Shown here: one piece after another, positions 9,915 through 19,010 of the stretch | Layout of the letters: the number at the start of each line of letters is the position of its first letter | How positions within the stretch are numbered: the first letter of the stretch is position 1 | DNA from: Roseicitreum antarcticum | GTDB taxonomy: Bacteria; Pseudomonadota; Alphaproteobacteria; Rhodobacterales; Rhodobacteraceae | Assembly (NCBI RefSeq): GCF_014681765.1 | Contig: NZ_CP061498.1 | Coordinates: forward strand, 2,183,501 to 2,247,500 | Direction: 5' to 3' | Length of the DNA stretch: 64,000 bases | The notes under the pieces: generated by a model | Databases searched by the model: none | The model's input: only the letters and a program-made list of their open reading frames with translations | What the model was told of the DNA's origin: nothing | Made by a program: the position numbers and the translations under genes

Positions 9915-11465
9915 TCAGCCCTGCCCCGGCAATTCGCCGCGCCGCACCAATTCCTCGTGGATCAGCTTCTTGGTGATCTTGCCATAGCCTGATTTCGGCA
10001 GCGCCTCCCAGAAGACCACGACCTTCGGCAACTTGTATTTCGCCACCTGCCCGGACAGCCAGCCAACCACGTCGATCTGCGCCGCATCGGCCCCAGGCAC
10101 CGGCACCACAACGGCAAGACCAACCTCCCCCCACAGGGGATCAGGCACGCCAAGGATGGCGCATTCCGACACCTGCGGATGAAGCAAAAGCTTCTCCTCG
10201 ATCTCGCGCGGGTAGATGTTGGAGCCGCCACTGATATACATGTCCGATGCGCGCCCGGTCAGGTAGACATAGCCGTCGGCGTCCATATGCCCCAGATCGC
10301 CGGTCAGGAACCAGCCGTTGCGAAAGGCCTTCGCATTGGCATCGGGGTTGTTGAAATAACCGGCAAAGACCGCCGGACCGATCACGCAGATCTCGCCGGT
10401 TCCGCCCAGCGCGACCTCGGCCCCAGCGGCGTCCTGGATCTGCACCTGCATTCCGGTACGGGCGAAACCGCAGGTGCCGATGCGCATACGTTCGTCGGTG
10501 AAATGTTGCGCGGGGGGCAGCACGGTGATGTTGCCCGTCACCTCACCCAGTCCAAAGTATTGGGCCAGAACGGGCCCCAGCTTCTGCAGCGCCGTGATCT
10601 GATCGGCGCGGTACATCGGCGCGCCCGCGTAGATGACATATCGCAGGCTGGAATGGTCATGCAGATCGACAGCCGGGTGCTCTACCAGCATCTTGACGAT
10701 GGTAGGCACGGTGAAGGCATTGGTGACGCGCCATTTCTCTACCAGGGCCCAGATGGTGGCAGGATCGAAACGCTCGCCCGGCGGCAGGATGGTTTTCACA
10801 CCCTTCGCCACCTGCGCCAATTGGTGAACGCCCGCGCCATGCGACAGGGGGGCAACCACGATCGAGGCATCATCCGGCCCGCTGTCCGGCATCAGGTCGC
10901 ACATGTGGTTGGTGGCAACGAAAGCCATCTGCCCATGGGTCAGCACGGCGGCCTTCGGCTTTCCGGTGGTACCCGAGGTAAAGAAGAACCAGCACGGGTC
11001 ATCCCGCTGGACATCAACAGGGGAAGGGGCGCTGCCCATGTGGCGGTCAGTCAGCGCGTCGTAATCAGAGCCAAAGTCAGCGGCGCCGATGCTGATGGTG
11101 AAATCCACCTGATCCGCGCAGGCCCGGGCATGATCGGCGAATGCCGCGCCGCAGATCAGACCGCGCGCCTGCGACGAGCCTGCCAGCCACGCGACCTCAT
11201 CCGGGGATTGCCGGTAATTGGCCGGCACCCAGATGGCACCGACGCGCCAGCAGGCAAACATCGCCTCGAACATCTGGTTGCAATTGGCGGATTGCACCAG
11301 AATGCGGTCGCCCTTCTGCACCCCAAAGTCGGCCACCAGCGCGGCGGCGATGGCGGCGGAACGGGCCTCGACCTGCGCCCATGTCCAGGTGGTATCGCCC
11401 CAGACAAGGCCGGTGTCATCGCCCAGCCGCCGCGCGGCCTGCGTCAAAAACTGTGACAGGTTCAT
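9915..11465 (-). CDS. AMP-binding acyl-CoA synthetase
   Basis: This is a 516-residue ANL-superfamily ligase that activates a carboxylate as its AMP ester and then makes the CoA thioester. The P-loop-like motif FFTSGTTGKPKAAVLTHG is clear. It is followed by YFGLGEVTGNI (adenine site), the hinge region LTGDLGHMDADGYVYLTGR, and the C-terminal lysine motif KSGYGKITKK. The start at 11465 (MNLSQFL) matches family N-termini; a 22-residue upstream extension is possible. A thiolase gene lies just upstream on the same strand, so the pair probably acts on one acid pathway. The acyl substrate is unknown. Confidence 0.88.
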   Translation of the reverse strand: MNLSQFLTQAARRLGDDTGLVWGDTTWTWAQVEARSAAIAAALVADFGVQKGDRILVQSANCNQMFEAMFACWRVGAIWVPANYRQSPDEVAWLAGSSQARGLICGAAFADHARACADQVDFTISIGAADFGSDYDALTDRHMGSAPSPVDVQRDDPCWFFFTSGTTGKPKAAVLTHGQMAFVATNHMCDLMPDSGPDDASIVVAPLSHGAGVHQLAQVAKGVKTILPPGERFDPATIWALVEKWRVTNAFTVPTIVKMLVEHPAVDLHDHSSLRYVIYAGAPMYRADQITALQKLGPVLAQYFGLGEVTGNITVLPPAQHFTDERMRIGTCGFARTGMQVQIQDAAGAEVALGGTGEICVIGPAVFAGYFNNPDANAKAFRNGWFLTGDLGHMDADGYVYLTGRASDMYISGGSNIYPREIEEKLLLHPQVSECAILGVPDPLWGEVGLAVVVPVPGADAAQIDVVGWLSGQVAKYKLPKVVVFWEALPKSGYGKITKKLIHEELVRRGELPGQG

Positions 11466-11537
11466 CACGCGGGTAGTGGCGGGGGTGATCCCGCCCGACA
11501 GGTCGATCCGCCCCGAAACATCTGTCCGCATGGCGCG

Positions 11538-12707
11538 TTACTTCACCCGCTCAAGGATCGAGCAGTAGTTGGCCACCGCCACGCCCCCCATGTTGAACAC
11601 GCCCGCCGTGGTCGCCCCCGGCACCTGCATGTCGCCCGCATCGCCCGCCACCTGCATCGCGGCCATGATGTGCATCGACACGCCGGTGGCCCCGATGGGA
11701 TGCCCCTTGGATTTCAGGCCCCCCGAGACATTGACCGGCAGCTTGCCGCCCTTTTGCGTCACGCCCTCGCGGATGACGCGGTGGCCCTGACCGGGTTCGG
11801 CCAGTCCCATCGCCTCATACTCGATCATCTCGGCGATGGTGAAACAATCGTGGGTTTCCACCAGTGACAGGTCGTCCAGCGTCATGCCAGCCGCCTCCAG
11901 GGCGCCGGACCATGCGCGGCGCGCGCCCGCAAATTCCAGCACATCGCGACGCGACATGGCCAGAATGTCATTGGCCTGTACCCGGGCGCGAAAGGCGATG
12001 GCGCGGCTCATCTGCGCGGCGGTATCTTCATCAGCCAGCACCAGCACGGCGGCACCGTCTGACACCAGCGAGCAATCGGTGCGCTTCAGCGGACCTGCGA
12101 CATAGGGGTTCTTCTCGGACGGGTTCAGGCAGAACTCATACCCGAAATCTTTGCGCATATGCGCAAAGGGATTGGCCATGCCATTGGCATGGTTCTTCGC
12201 AGCAATCATGGCCAGCGCATCGGACTGGTCGCCATAGCGTTGAAAATAGCTCGACGCGATATTGCCAAACAGCCCCGCGAAACCGGCGTCAACCGCGTCT
12301 TCCTCGGCCCGGTAGGACGCACTGAGCAAGATGTCCCCTACCTGCGCTGTAGGGGTCGCGGTCATCTTTTCCGCGCCGACCACCACGGCAATGCGGCCGC
12401 GCCCGGCCTCGATGAAATCCATCGCACCATAAAGGGCGGCAGACCCGGTGGCGCAGGCATTTTCAAACCGGGTGGCAGGGGTGTAGCGAAAGCGGTCATC
12501 GCCCATCGCCACCAATGCAGCCTGGAAATCCTGCTTGGAGAATTCCTTGTTGAACACCCCGACAAAGATGCCATCGACCGATGCGGCCTCTACGCCCGCA
12601 TGATCAAGCGCGGTGGCCAATGCCTCGGCCATCAGCGATTCAGTGTCGGGCTTTTCGGATTTGCCGAAGGGCGTATGCCCCCAGCCGATGATCTGCGCGC
12701 GGGCCAT
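11538..12707 (-). CDS. Thiolase-family acetyl-CoA acetyltransferase (SCP2-thiolase-like)
   Basis: The 389-residue protein (start at 12707, MARAQIIGWGHT) has the thiolase nucleophile region ENACATGSAA near residue 85 and the His motif SKGHPIGATG near 335. It lacks the classical C-terminal CxG motif: near the end it reads GVFNMGGVAVANY instead of a Cys-Gly-Gly. That pattern is typical of SCP2-type thiolases and thiolase-like lipid-transfer proteins. The first Cys is present, so it may cleave or condense acyl-CoA, but activity is not certain. It lies directly upstream of the acyl-CoA ligase and divergently from dnaE2. Confidence 0.85.
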   Translation of the reverse strand: MARAQIIGWGHTPFGKSEKPDTESLMAEALATALDHAGVEAASVDGIFVGVFNKEFSKQDFQAALVAMGDDRFRYTPATRFENACATGSAALYGAMDFIEAGRGRIAVVVGAEKMTATPTAQVGDILLSASYRAEEDAVDAGFAGLFGNIASSYFQRYGDQSDALAMIAAKNHANGMANPFAHMRKDFGYEFCLNPSEKNPYVAGPLKRTDCSLVSDGAAVLVLADEDTAAQMSRAIAFRARVQANDILAMSRRDVLEFAGARRAWSGALEAAGMTLDDLSLVETHDCFTIAEMIEYEAMGLAEPGQGHRVIREGVTQKGGKLPVNVSGGLKSKGHPIGATGVSMHIMAAMQVAGDAGDMQVPGATTAGVFNMGGVAVANYCSILERVK

Positions 12708-12876
12708 GGCTCCCCCCATTCATGCTGCGTATTGCCAGACTGCACCATATTTTGCCCTGCATGGCCAGTGTGCTGTGGCAGGCGTGACGTAACGTGGTTT
12801 TGTGCAGCAGGGTGTTAGGGGGGCTGCGCAGCGGCATTGACAGCGCGGCTGAGTCGCGGGCACAACGGCGCAAAGT

Positions 12877-12891
12877 GAACATAAGGGGAAC
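12877..12891 (+). promoter_or_regulatory. LexA (SOS) box of dnaE2
   Basis: The sequence GAAC-ATAAGGG-GAAC is a perfect alphaproteobacterial LexA site (direct repeat GAAC-N7-GAAC, or GTTC-N7-GTTC on the other strand). It ends one base before the ATG of dnaE2, a gene that is SOS-induced in many bacteria. The site covers the purine-rich ribosome binding region, so LexA would probably block early transcription of dnaE2. Confidence 0.85.
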
Positions 12892-15800
12892 ATGTGCCTG
12901 ATGACCGACTATGCCGAACTCTGCGTCACGTCGAATTTCACCTTCCTCACCGGGGCCTCGCACCCGGAAGAGCTGGTGACGCGTGCCGCAGGCCTGGGTC
13001 TGACGGCGGTGGCAATCACGGATCGCAACAGCCTTGCCGGGGTGGTGCGGGCGCATGTGGCGCTGCGCGAACTGGCCCGTGCGCGGGAGGAAGCAAGCGA
13101 GGAGGGAATCACGGTACGGTCGCAGACGCGGGTGGACACCTCCAGCCGCCAGATCACCACGGGGGCCGGGCTGCACATTTACGGAGCGGGGCAGACGCAG
13201 GGGTCGCACGGCGACAGCGGCAGGCAAAACCACGCACCGCGCAAGGGCCACGGAGGCGGGCGCGCGAAGGATGCGCGCCCAGATAACGGCGATACGCAGC
13301 ACAGCGGGCCGCAGGAAACGCGGCAAGGGTCTGGTGGGGCTCGCCACGATGCAACGCAGGCGGGCGGGTATCAAGCGGATGGACATCAAGCGAATGGACA
13401 GCCCGCCCCCCCGGCACAGGGCGACAGGCAACAGGCGGACGGGACCGAAGGGGACGCCGACGGCCGCGCCCTCCCCCCCCTGCCCCGGCTGGTGATCGGC
13501 GCGCGGCTGGTGCTGACCGACAGCGCGGTGGAATGGATCGCCTTACCCACCGACCGCGCCGCCTATGCACGCCTGTCGCGGATGCTCTCACTCGGCAAAC
13601 GCCGGGCGCAGAAGGGGGAATGCCACCTGACCACCGTCGATCTGCTGGAATGGGGTGCCGGGATGGTGCTGATCGCCCTGCCCCCCGACCCGTTTGCACA
13701 TGCAGGTACGGGGGCGGGCGCGGGGGGTGTGCCATCCGCGAAACCCCATCGCCGCGCGCGCCGGGCCGCGCCACTTGCCGATCCTGATCCGGCGCAAGGC
13801 GCCGTTGACGCGCCAAACCGCATGCTCCTGCCAGCCCCCGGCGCGCCGCGCGCAGACCGGACAACGGTTGCGGCTACGGGCAGCACAGCCAAGGCGGCGG
13901 CGGGAACGGCTGCCCATGCCGCAACAGCCACGGCGGCCCCCACAGCACATGTGACAGGGGTCACCGCGAAAGATGCCATGCCCGACGGGGCAGCGGAGCG
14001 GGCGGCAACAGACCATACGGCGAAGGCTGCGGCGCAAGGGCCCGCGGATAACGTGGCTGAAGGGGCAGCCGCCGCAACCACCCCCACCCTGATAACCGAT
14101 ACCGCATCCGTGCTGCGTCGCATGGCGCGGCAGTTCCCCGGCGCGTGCTTTCTGGGTGCCGCCCCGCGCTACGACGGACGCGACAGCGCGCGGCTGGATG
14201 CCTGCGCCCGGCTGGCGCAGCGCACCGGCATGCCCATGGTGGCGGTGGGCGATGTGCTTATGCACCACGCCCGCCGCCGCCGTCTGGCCGATGTGCTGAC
14301 CTGCCTGCGCCACGGGCTGACCATCGACCGGATCGGCACGCATGCCCTGCCCAATGCCGAACGGCGGCTGAAACCCCCCGCCGACATGGCGCGGCTTTTT
14401 CACGCCCATCCCGCCGCCCTGCGCCGCACGCTGGAGATCACCGCGCGCTGCACCTTCTCGCTGGCCGAACTGTCCTACGAATACCCCGATGAGATCACCA
14501 ACGGCGAAGATCCCCAGACCCGGCTGACCCGGCTGACGCAGGCAGGGCTGTGGTGGCGGTTTCCCGGCGGCATTCCGGCGGATACCGCCGAGAAGGTGGC
14601 CAAGGAACTGCGCATCATCAAGGCGCTGGGTTTTGCCGCCTATTTCCTGACAGTGCATGACATCGTGGCTTTCGCCCGGTCGCGCGACATCTTGTGTCAG
14701 GGGCGCGGCTCGGCGGCCAATTCGGTGATCTGCTACGCCCTGGGCATCACCGAGGTCGCGCCGGACGTGATCTCCATGGTGTTTGAGCGCTTCATGTCCG
14801 AGGCACGCGGCGAGCCGCCCGATATCGACGTGGATTTTGAACACGAGCGCCGCGAAGAGGTCATTCAGCACATCTATGAAACCTATGGCCGCGACCGCGC
14901 CGGGCTGACTGCCACGGTCATCCACTTCCGCACCCGCGCCGCGATCCGCGAGGTCGGCAAGGTCATGGGCCTGTCGGGCGATCTGCTGGCGGCGCTGTCG
15001 GGCAGCAACTGGGGCTGGCGGGCCGCGCCGCCGGATGCGGACCAACTGCGCGGGCTGGGCCTCGACCCCGGCGACCGGCGGCTGCGCCAGACCATGGCGC
15101 TGATCGACGAGATCATCGGCTTTCCCCGCCACCTGTCGCAGCATGTCGGCGGCTTTGTCATCACCAAGGGCCGTCTGGATGAGCTGTGCCCGATTGAAAA
15201 CGCCGCCATGGACGGGCGCACCGTGATCGAATGGGATAAGGATGACATCGACGCGCTGGGCATCTTGAAGGTCGATGTCCTCAGCCTCGGCATGCTGACC
15301 TGCATCCGCAAGGCGTTTCACCTGATCGCCGCGCATGGCGGGCCGGGGTACAGCCTTGAAAACCTGCCGCGCGAAGACCCCGCCACCTATGACATGCTGT
15401 GCCGCGCCGATGCGATTGGCGTGTTTCAGGTGGAAAGCCGGGCGCAGATGAACTTCCTGCCCCGGATGCGCCCGCGCTGTTTCTACGATCTGGTGATCGA
15501 GGTCGCCATCGTCCGGCCCGGCCCGATACAGGGCGGCATGGTGCATCCCTACATAAACCGCCGTCAGGGGCGCGAGGCGGTGGAACTGCCCTCAACCGAC
15601 CTGCGCGCGGTGCTGGAGCGCACGCTGGGCGTGCCGCTGTTTCAGGAACAGGCGATGCAGATCGCCGTTGTCGCCGCCGGGTTCACCCCGGACGAGGCCG
15701 ACCGCCTGCGCCGGTCGCTGGCGACGTTCAAACGCATGGGCACCATCGGCACCTTCCGCGACCGTTTCATCAATGGCATGCTGGACCGTGGGTATGAGCC

Positions 15801-16932
15801 CGATTTCGCCGACCGCTGTTTCGCGCAAATCGAAGGCTTTGGCGAATACGGATTTCCCGAAAGCCATGCCGCCAGTTTCGCGCTGCTGGTCTATGCCTCG
15901 GCCTGGCTGAAACGGCACCACCCGGCGGCCTTTGGCTGTGCGCTGCTGAACAGCCAGCCGATGGGGTTCTATGCCCCCGCCCAGATCGTGCGCGACATGC
16001 GCGACCACCGGATCGAGGTGCGGGGCGTCTGCGTCAATGCCTCGGCCTGGGACAATACGCTGGAACGCCGCGCCGACGGGTCTTTCGCGCTGCGGCTGGG
16101 GTTTCGGCAAGTGAAGGGCCTGCGCGAAGGCGATGCCGAATGGATCGTCGCCGCCCGCGCCAACGGCTACCCAGACCCCGAAAGCCTGTGGCGCCGCGCC
16201 GGGGTGCCGCCTGCCGCGCTGGAACGGCTGGCCGAGGGCGATGCCTTTGCCGGGATGCATCTGACACGGCGCGATGCGCTGTGGGCCGTACGCGCCCTGC
16301 GCGCGCCCCGCCCGCTGCCACTGTTCGATGGTGCCGCGATGGACGGTGAAGGGATCGTGGAACCCACGGTCAACCTGCCGCAAATGACGCTGGGCGAGGC
16401 GGTGATCGAGGATTACCTGTCGCTGCGTTTGTCGTTGCGCGCCCACCCGATGGAATTGCTGCGCCCGCGCCTGACCGGGCTGACCGCCCACGCCGATCTG
16501 CCCACGGTATCGGCGGGGAACCTGCGCCCGCGCGTGGCGGTCTGCGGGCTGGTCATCACCCGGCAGCGCCCCGGCACGGCATCCGGCGTGATCTTCATCA
16601 CGCTGGAGGATGAGACCGGCGTGTGCAACGTGGTGGTCTGGCCAAAGATCTACACCCGGTTCCGCCGCGCGGTCATCGGCGGGCGGCTGTTGCGGGTGGC
16701 GGGACGGTTGCAGCGCGAGGGCGCAGTAATCCACCTGATCGCCGATGAGATCACCGATCTGTCCGGCGAACTGGCGCATCTGGGCCATGTCAGCGGCACC
16801 GCGATTGACCCCACCGGCGGACGCGGGGATGAGGCGCGCCGCCCCGTTATCACCCGTGGGGCACAGCCCCGCCGCGCCTGGCATCCGCGCGATCAGGCGA
16901 AACAGTTGTTTCCCAGCCGGGATTTTCACTGA
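12892..16932 (+). CDS. dnaE2: Error-prone DNA polymerase III alpha-type, DnaE2/ImuC, with two low-complexity insertions
   Basis: This is an SOS-inducible C-family polymerase used in translesion synthesis. The N-terminal PHP-type domain (YAELCVTSNFTFLTGASHPE, ITDRNSLAGVVRAH) is followed by the palm with CQGRGSAANS (602-611) and PPDIDVDFE (642-650) carrying catalytic aspartates. A C-terminal OB domain (GVIFITLEDETGVCNVVVWP) and a short tail follow. At 1346 residues it is about 265 longer than usual. Residues about 66-195 (Gly/Gln/Asp/His-rich) and about 268-402 (Ala/Thr/Gly-rich) interrupt the PHP domain and have no counterpart in relatives I know. ATGs at 12892 and 12901 are both possible starts. 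No imuA or imuB lies next to it. A perfect LexA box precedes it. Confidence 0.92.
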   Translation: MCLMTDYAELCVTSNFTFLTGASHPEELVTRAAGLGLTAVAITDRNSLAGVVRAHVALRELARAREEASEEGITVRSQTRVDTSSRQITTGAGLHIYGAGQTQGSHGDSGRQNHAPRKGHGGGRAKDARPDNGDTQHSGPQETRQGSGGARHDATQAGGYQADGHQANGQPAPPAQGDRQQADGTEGDADGRALPPLPRLVIGARLVLTDSAVEWIALPTDRAAYARLSRMLSLGKRRAQKGECHLTTVDLLEWGAGMVLIALPPDPFAHAGTGAGAGGVPSAKPHRRARRAAPLADPDPAQGAVDAPNRMLLPAPGAPRADRTTVAATGSTAKAAAGTAAHAATATAAPTAHVTGVTAKDAMPDGAAERAATDHTAKAAAQGPADNVAEGAAAATTPTLITDTASVLRRMARQFPGACFLGAAPRYDGRDSARLDACARLAQRTGMPMVAVGDVLMHHARRRRLADVLTCLRHGLTIDRIGTHALPNAERRLKPPADMARLFHAHPAALRRTLEITARCTFSLAELSYEYPDEITNGEDPQTRLTRLTQAGLWWRFPGGIPADTAEKVAKELRIIKALGFAAYFLTVHDIVAFARSRDILCQGRGSAANSVICYALGITEVAPDVISMVFERFMSEARGEPPDIDVDFEHERREEVIQHIYETYGRDRAGLTATVIHFRTRAAIREVGKVMGLSGDLLAALSGSNWGWRAAPPDADQLRGLGLDPGDRRLRQTMALIDEIIGFPRHLSQHVGGFVITKGRLDELCPIENAAMDGRTVIEWDKDDIDALGILKVDVLSLGMLTCIRKAFHLIAAHGGPGYSLENLPREDPATYDMLCRADAIGVFQVESRAQMNFLPRMRPRCFYDLVIEVAIVRPGPIQGGMVHPYINRRQGREAVELPSTDLRAVLERTLGVPLFQEQAMQIAVVAAGFTPDEADRLRRSLATFKRMGTIGTFRDRFINGMLDRGYEPDFADRCFAQIEGFGEYGFPESHAASFALLVYASAWLKRHHPAAFGCALLNSQPMGFYAPAQIVRDMRDHRIEVRGVCVNASAWDNTLERRADGSFALRLGFRQVKGLREGDAEWIVAARANGYPDPESLWRRAGVPPAALERLAEGDAFAGMHLTRRDALWAVRALRAPRPLPLFDGAAMDGEGIVEPTVNLPQMTLGEAVIEDYLSLRLSLRAHPMELLRPRLTGLTAHADLPTVSAGNLRPRVAVCGLVITRQRPGTASGVIFITLEDETGVCNVVVWPKIYTRFRRAVIGGRLLRVAGRLQREGAVIHLIADEITDLSGELAHLGHVSGTAIDPTGGRGDEARRPVITRGAQPRRAWHPRDQAKQLFPSRDFH

Positions 16933-17077
16933 AGGGGGCCGGGCGTGGCCAGATCAGGACATACCCCCGCGGCAGGGTGCTGGCCCCCCGCCCCGCCACA
17001 AATCTTTCCGCGCAGCCCTTGTAACCCGTGGCAATTTGTCGCCAGATAGGGGCAAGCAGAATATCCGGACCCCTGAA

Positions 17078-17995
17078 ATGCGCCCCCTTGTCGGAATTTC
17101 CCTGAAGATTGCCTCGGTCATGGTGTTCATCGTCATGGCCTCGCTCATCAAGGCGGTGTCAGACACGGTGCCCCCCGGGCAGGCGGTATTCTTCCGGTCA
17201 TTCTTTGCCATTCCGGTGATCGTGGTCTGGCTGATCTACCGCCACGAACTGGCGCGGGGGCTGCGCACCGCAAATCCCATCGGGCATTTCTGGCGCGGCG
17301 TGGTCGGCACCACGGCGATGGGGCTGACCTTTGCCGGTCTGGGCTTCCTGCCCCTGCCCGAGGTGACGGCCATCGGCTATGCCGCGCCGCTGCTGACCGT
17401 GATCTTTGCCGCGATGTTCCTCGGCGAACAGGTCCGCGCCTTCCGCATCACCGCCGTGGGCCTGGGCATCGTCGGCGTGATGATCGTGCTGTCACCACGC
17501 CTGACCGTGGGCACCGAGATGAACCATTCCGAGGCTTTGGGCGCACTTCTGGTGCTGGGCGGCGCGGTCTTCGCTGCGCTGGCGCAGGTCTTCGTGCGCA
17601 AGCTGGTGCACACGGAAGGTACCGCATCCATCGTGTTCTGGTTCTCGTCCACCGCATCGCTGCTGGCGCTGCTGACCCTGCCCTACGGCTGGGTCTTCCC
17701 CGACACGCTCACACTGGCGCTCCTGATCCTTGCAGGGCTTCTGGGCGGTGTGGGGCAGATCCTGCTGACATCAAGCTATCGCGAGGCCGATGCATCCGTG
17801 GTCGCACCATTCGACTATATCTCGATCCTGTTTGCGCTGCTCATCGGCTACACCGTGTTTGACGAGGTGCCGACCCTCACTATGCTGGCGGGTGCCGCGC
17901 TGGTCGTGGTGGCCGGCGTCCTGATCATCTGGCGCGAGCGTAAGTTGGGCCTCGAACGCGCGCGCCAGCGCAAGGCGATGACCCCGCAGGGATAA
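17078..17995 (+). CDS. EamA/DMT-superfamily transporter
   Basis: The 305-residue membrane protein has ten predicted segments in two EamA repeats. Typical sequences are FFRSFFAIPVIVVWLIY in helix 2, LPLPEVTAIGYAAPLLTVIF in helix 4, and SSYREADASVVAPFDYISIL in the second half. The start at 17078 (MRPLVGISLKIAS) places helix 1 at the N-terminus; the open frame runs further upstream but overlaps dnaE2 and is not protein-like there. The substrate is unknown. The C-terminal tail KLGLERARQRKAM is basic and probably cytoplasmic. Confidence 0.85.
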   Translation: MRPLVGISLKIASVMVFIVMASLIKAVSDTVPPGQAVFFRSFFAIPVIVVWLIYRHELARGLRTANPIGHFWRGVVGTTAMGLTFAGLGFLPLPEVTAIGYAAPLLTVIFAAMFLGEQVRAFRITAVGLGIVGVMIVLSPRLTVGTEMNHSEALGALLVLGGAVFAALAQVFVRKLVHTEGTASIVFWFSSTASLLALLTLPYGWVFPDTLTLALLILAGLLGGVGQILLTSSYREADASVVAPFDYISILFALLIGYTVFDEVPTLTMLAGAALVVVAGVLIIWRERKLGLERARQRKAMTPQG

Positions 17996-18074
17996 TCCGC
18001 CACCCCTTGTCCTGCACCCGCACGCGCCTTTAAAACCGCTTTCCCTTGGGACAGATTTTGCACTAGATACACGT

Positions 18075-18743
18075 ATGCGTTGGAACCTGCCAAATATCCT
18101 GACCGTCCTGAGATTGCTGGCCGCCCCTGGCGTCGCGATACTGTTTTTGTATTTCTCGCGCCCTTTCGCGGATTGGTTCGCGCTGGCGCTGTTCGGTCTG
18201 GCCGCGCTGACGGATTTCTTCGACGGCTATCTCGCGCGGCTGTGGCATCAGGAAAGCAAACTGGGCGCAATGCTGGATCCGATTGCCGACAAGGTCATGG
18301 TGGTGATCGCCCTTCTGGTCATCACCGGCTATTCCGGCATGGACCCCTGGCTGATCCTGCCCGCCACGGCCATCTTGTTCCGCGAAGTCTTTGTTTCGGG
18401 CCTGCGCGAGTTTCTGGGCACAAGCTCCGGTCTGCTGAAGGTGACGCAGCTGGCCAAATGGAAAACCACAGCGCAGATGGTGGCGATTGCCACGCTGTTC
18501 CTCGCCATGGGGTTGGAATATGTGCGCGAAGCCGCGTTTTTGCGCCACGAACCCGCGCTGATCGACGCGCTGACCGACATGGGCACCTCGGAACTGAACG
18601 TTGTGGTCGTGGCGAATTACAGCGGCAACATCATCTGGATCGTCGGGCTGGCGCTGATCTGGGTGGCCGCCGCGCTGACGGTGATCACGGGATGGGACTA
18701 TTTCCGCAAGGCGCTGCCATTTCTGAAGGATGACGCCCAATGA
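18075..18743 (+). CDS. pgsA: CDP-diacylglycerol-glycerol-3-phosphate 3-phosphatidyltransferase
   Basis: PgsA makes phosphatidylglycerophosphate, the precursor of phosphatidylglycerol and cardiolipin, in the inner membrane. The 222-residue protein has the CDP-alcohol phosphotransferase signature with Asp47, Asp50-Gly51, Ala54-Arg55, Gly64, Asp68 and Asp72 (DFFDGYLAR ... LGAMLDPIADK), and about six membrane segments. A 40-residue insertion-like segment between the last two helices (around 150-185) makes it slightly longer than E. coli PgsA. It is followed by moaD three bases after its stop, so the three genes pgsA-moaD-moaE form a tight unit. Confidence 0.93.
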   Translation: MRWNLPNILTVLRLLAAPGVAILFLYFSRPFADWFALALFGLAALTDFFDGYLARLWHQESKLGAMLDPIADKVMVVIALLVITGYSGMDPWLILPATAILFREVFVSGLREFLGTSSGLLKVTQLAKWKTTAQMVAIATLFLAMGLEYVREAAFLRHEPALIDALTDMGTSELNVVVVANYSGNIIWIVGLALIWVAAALTVITGWDYFRKALPFLKDDAQ

Positions 18744-18746
18744 CGC

Positions 18747-19007
18747 ATGACATCCATGCCTCTTGAAGTCGTATATTTTGCGTGGGTCCGCGAGCGTATC
18801 GGCCTGCCGCGCGAGACGCTGGAAACGCGGGCACCAACCGTGGCCGATCTGGTGGCGGAACTGCGCAAGCGCGGCGAACGGTATGCGCTGGCTTTTTCCG
18901 ACCTGTCTGCGCTGCGGGTCGCGGTTGACCAGACGTTGGCCGATTTCGACGCCCCGCTGTCAGGCGCGCAAGAAGTGGCCTTTTTCCCACCCATGACCGG
19001 CGGCTGA
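18747..19007 (+). CDS. moaD: Molybdopterin synthase sulfur-carrier subunit MoaD
   Basis: MoaD is a ubiquitin-like protein whose C-terminal Gly-Gly carries a thiocarboxylate used to make the dithiolene of molybdopterin. The 86-residue product ends in FFPPMTGG, the expected tail. The start may be the ATG at 18747 or the one nine bases later (MPLEVVYFAWVRE), which fits relatives slightly better. It lies between pgsA and moaE with 3-bp gaps on both sides, so synthesis of the two synthase subunits is linked. Confidence 0.94.
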   Translation: MTSMPLEVVYFAWVRERIGLPRETLETRAPTVADLVAELRKRGERYALAFSDLSALRVAVDQTLADFDAPLSGAQEVAFFPPMTGG

Positions 19008-19010
19008 GGC

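Noticed and set aside
13588-16929. Long minus-strand frames of 652 and 445 codons
   Set aside because: Both lie opposite dnaE2 and are shadows of its GC-biased codon pattern.
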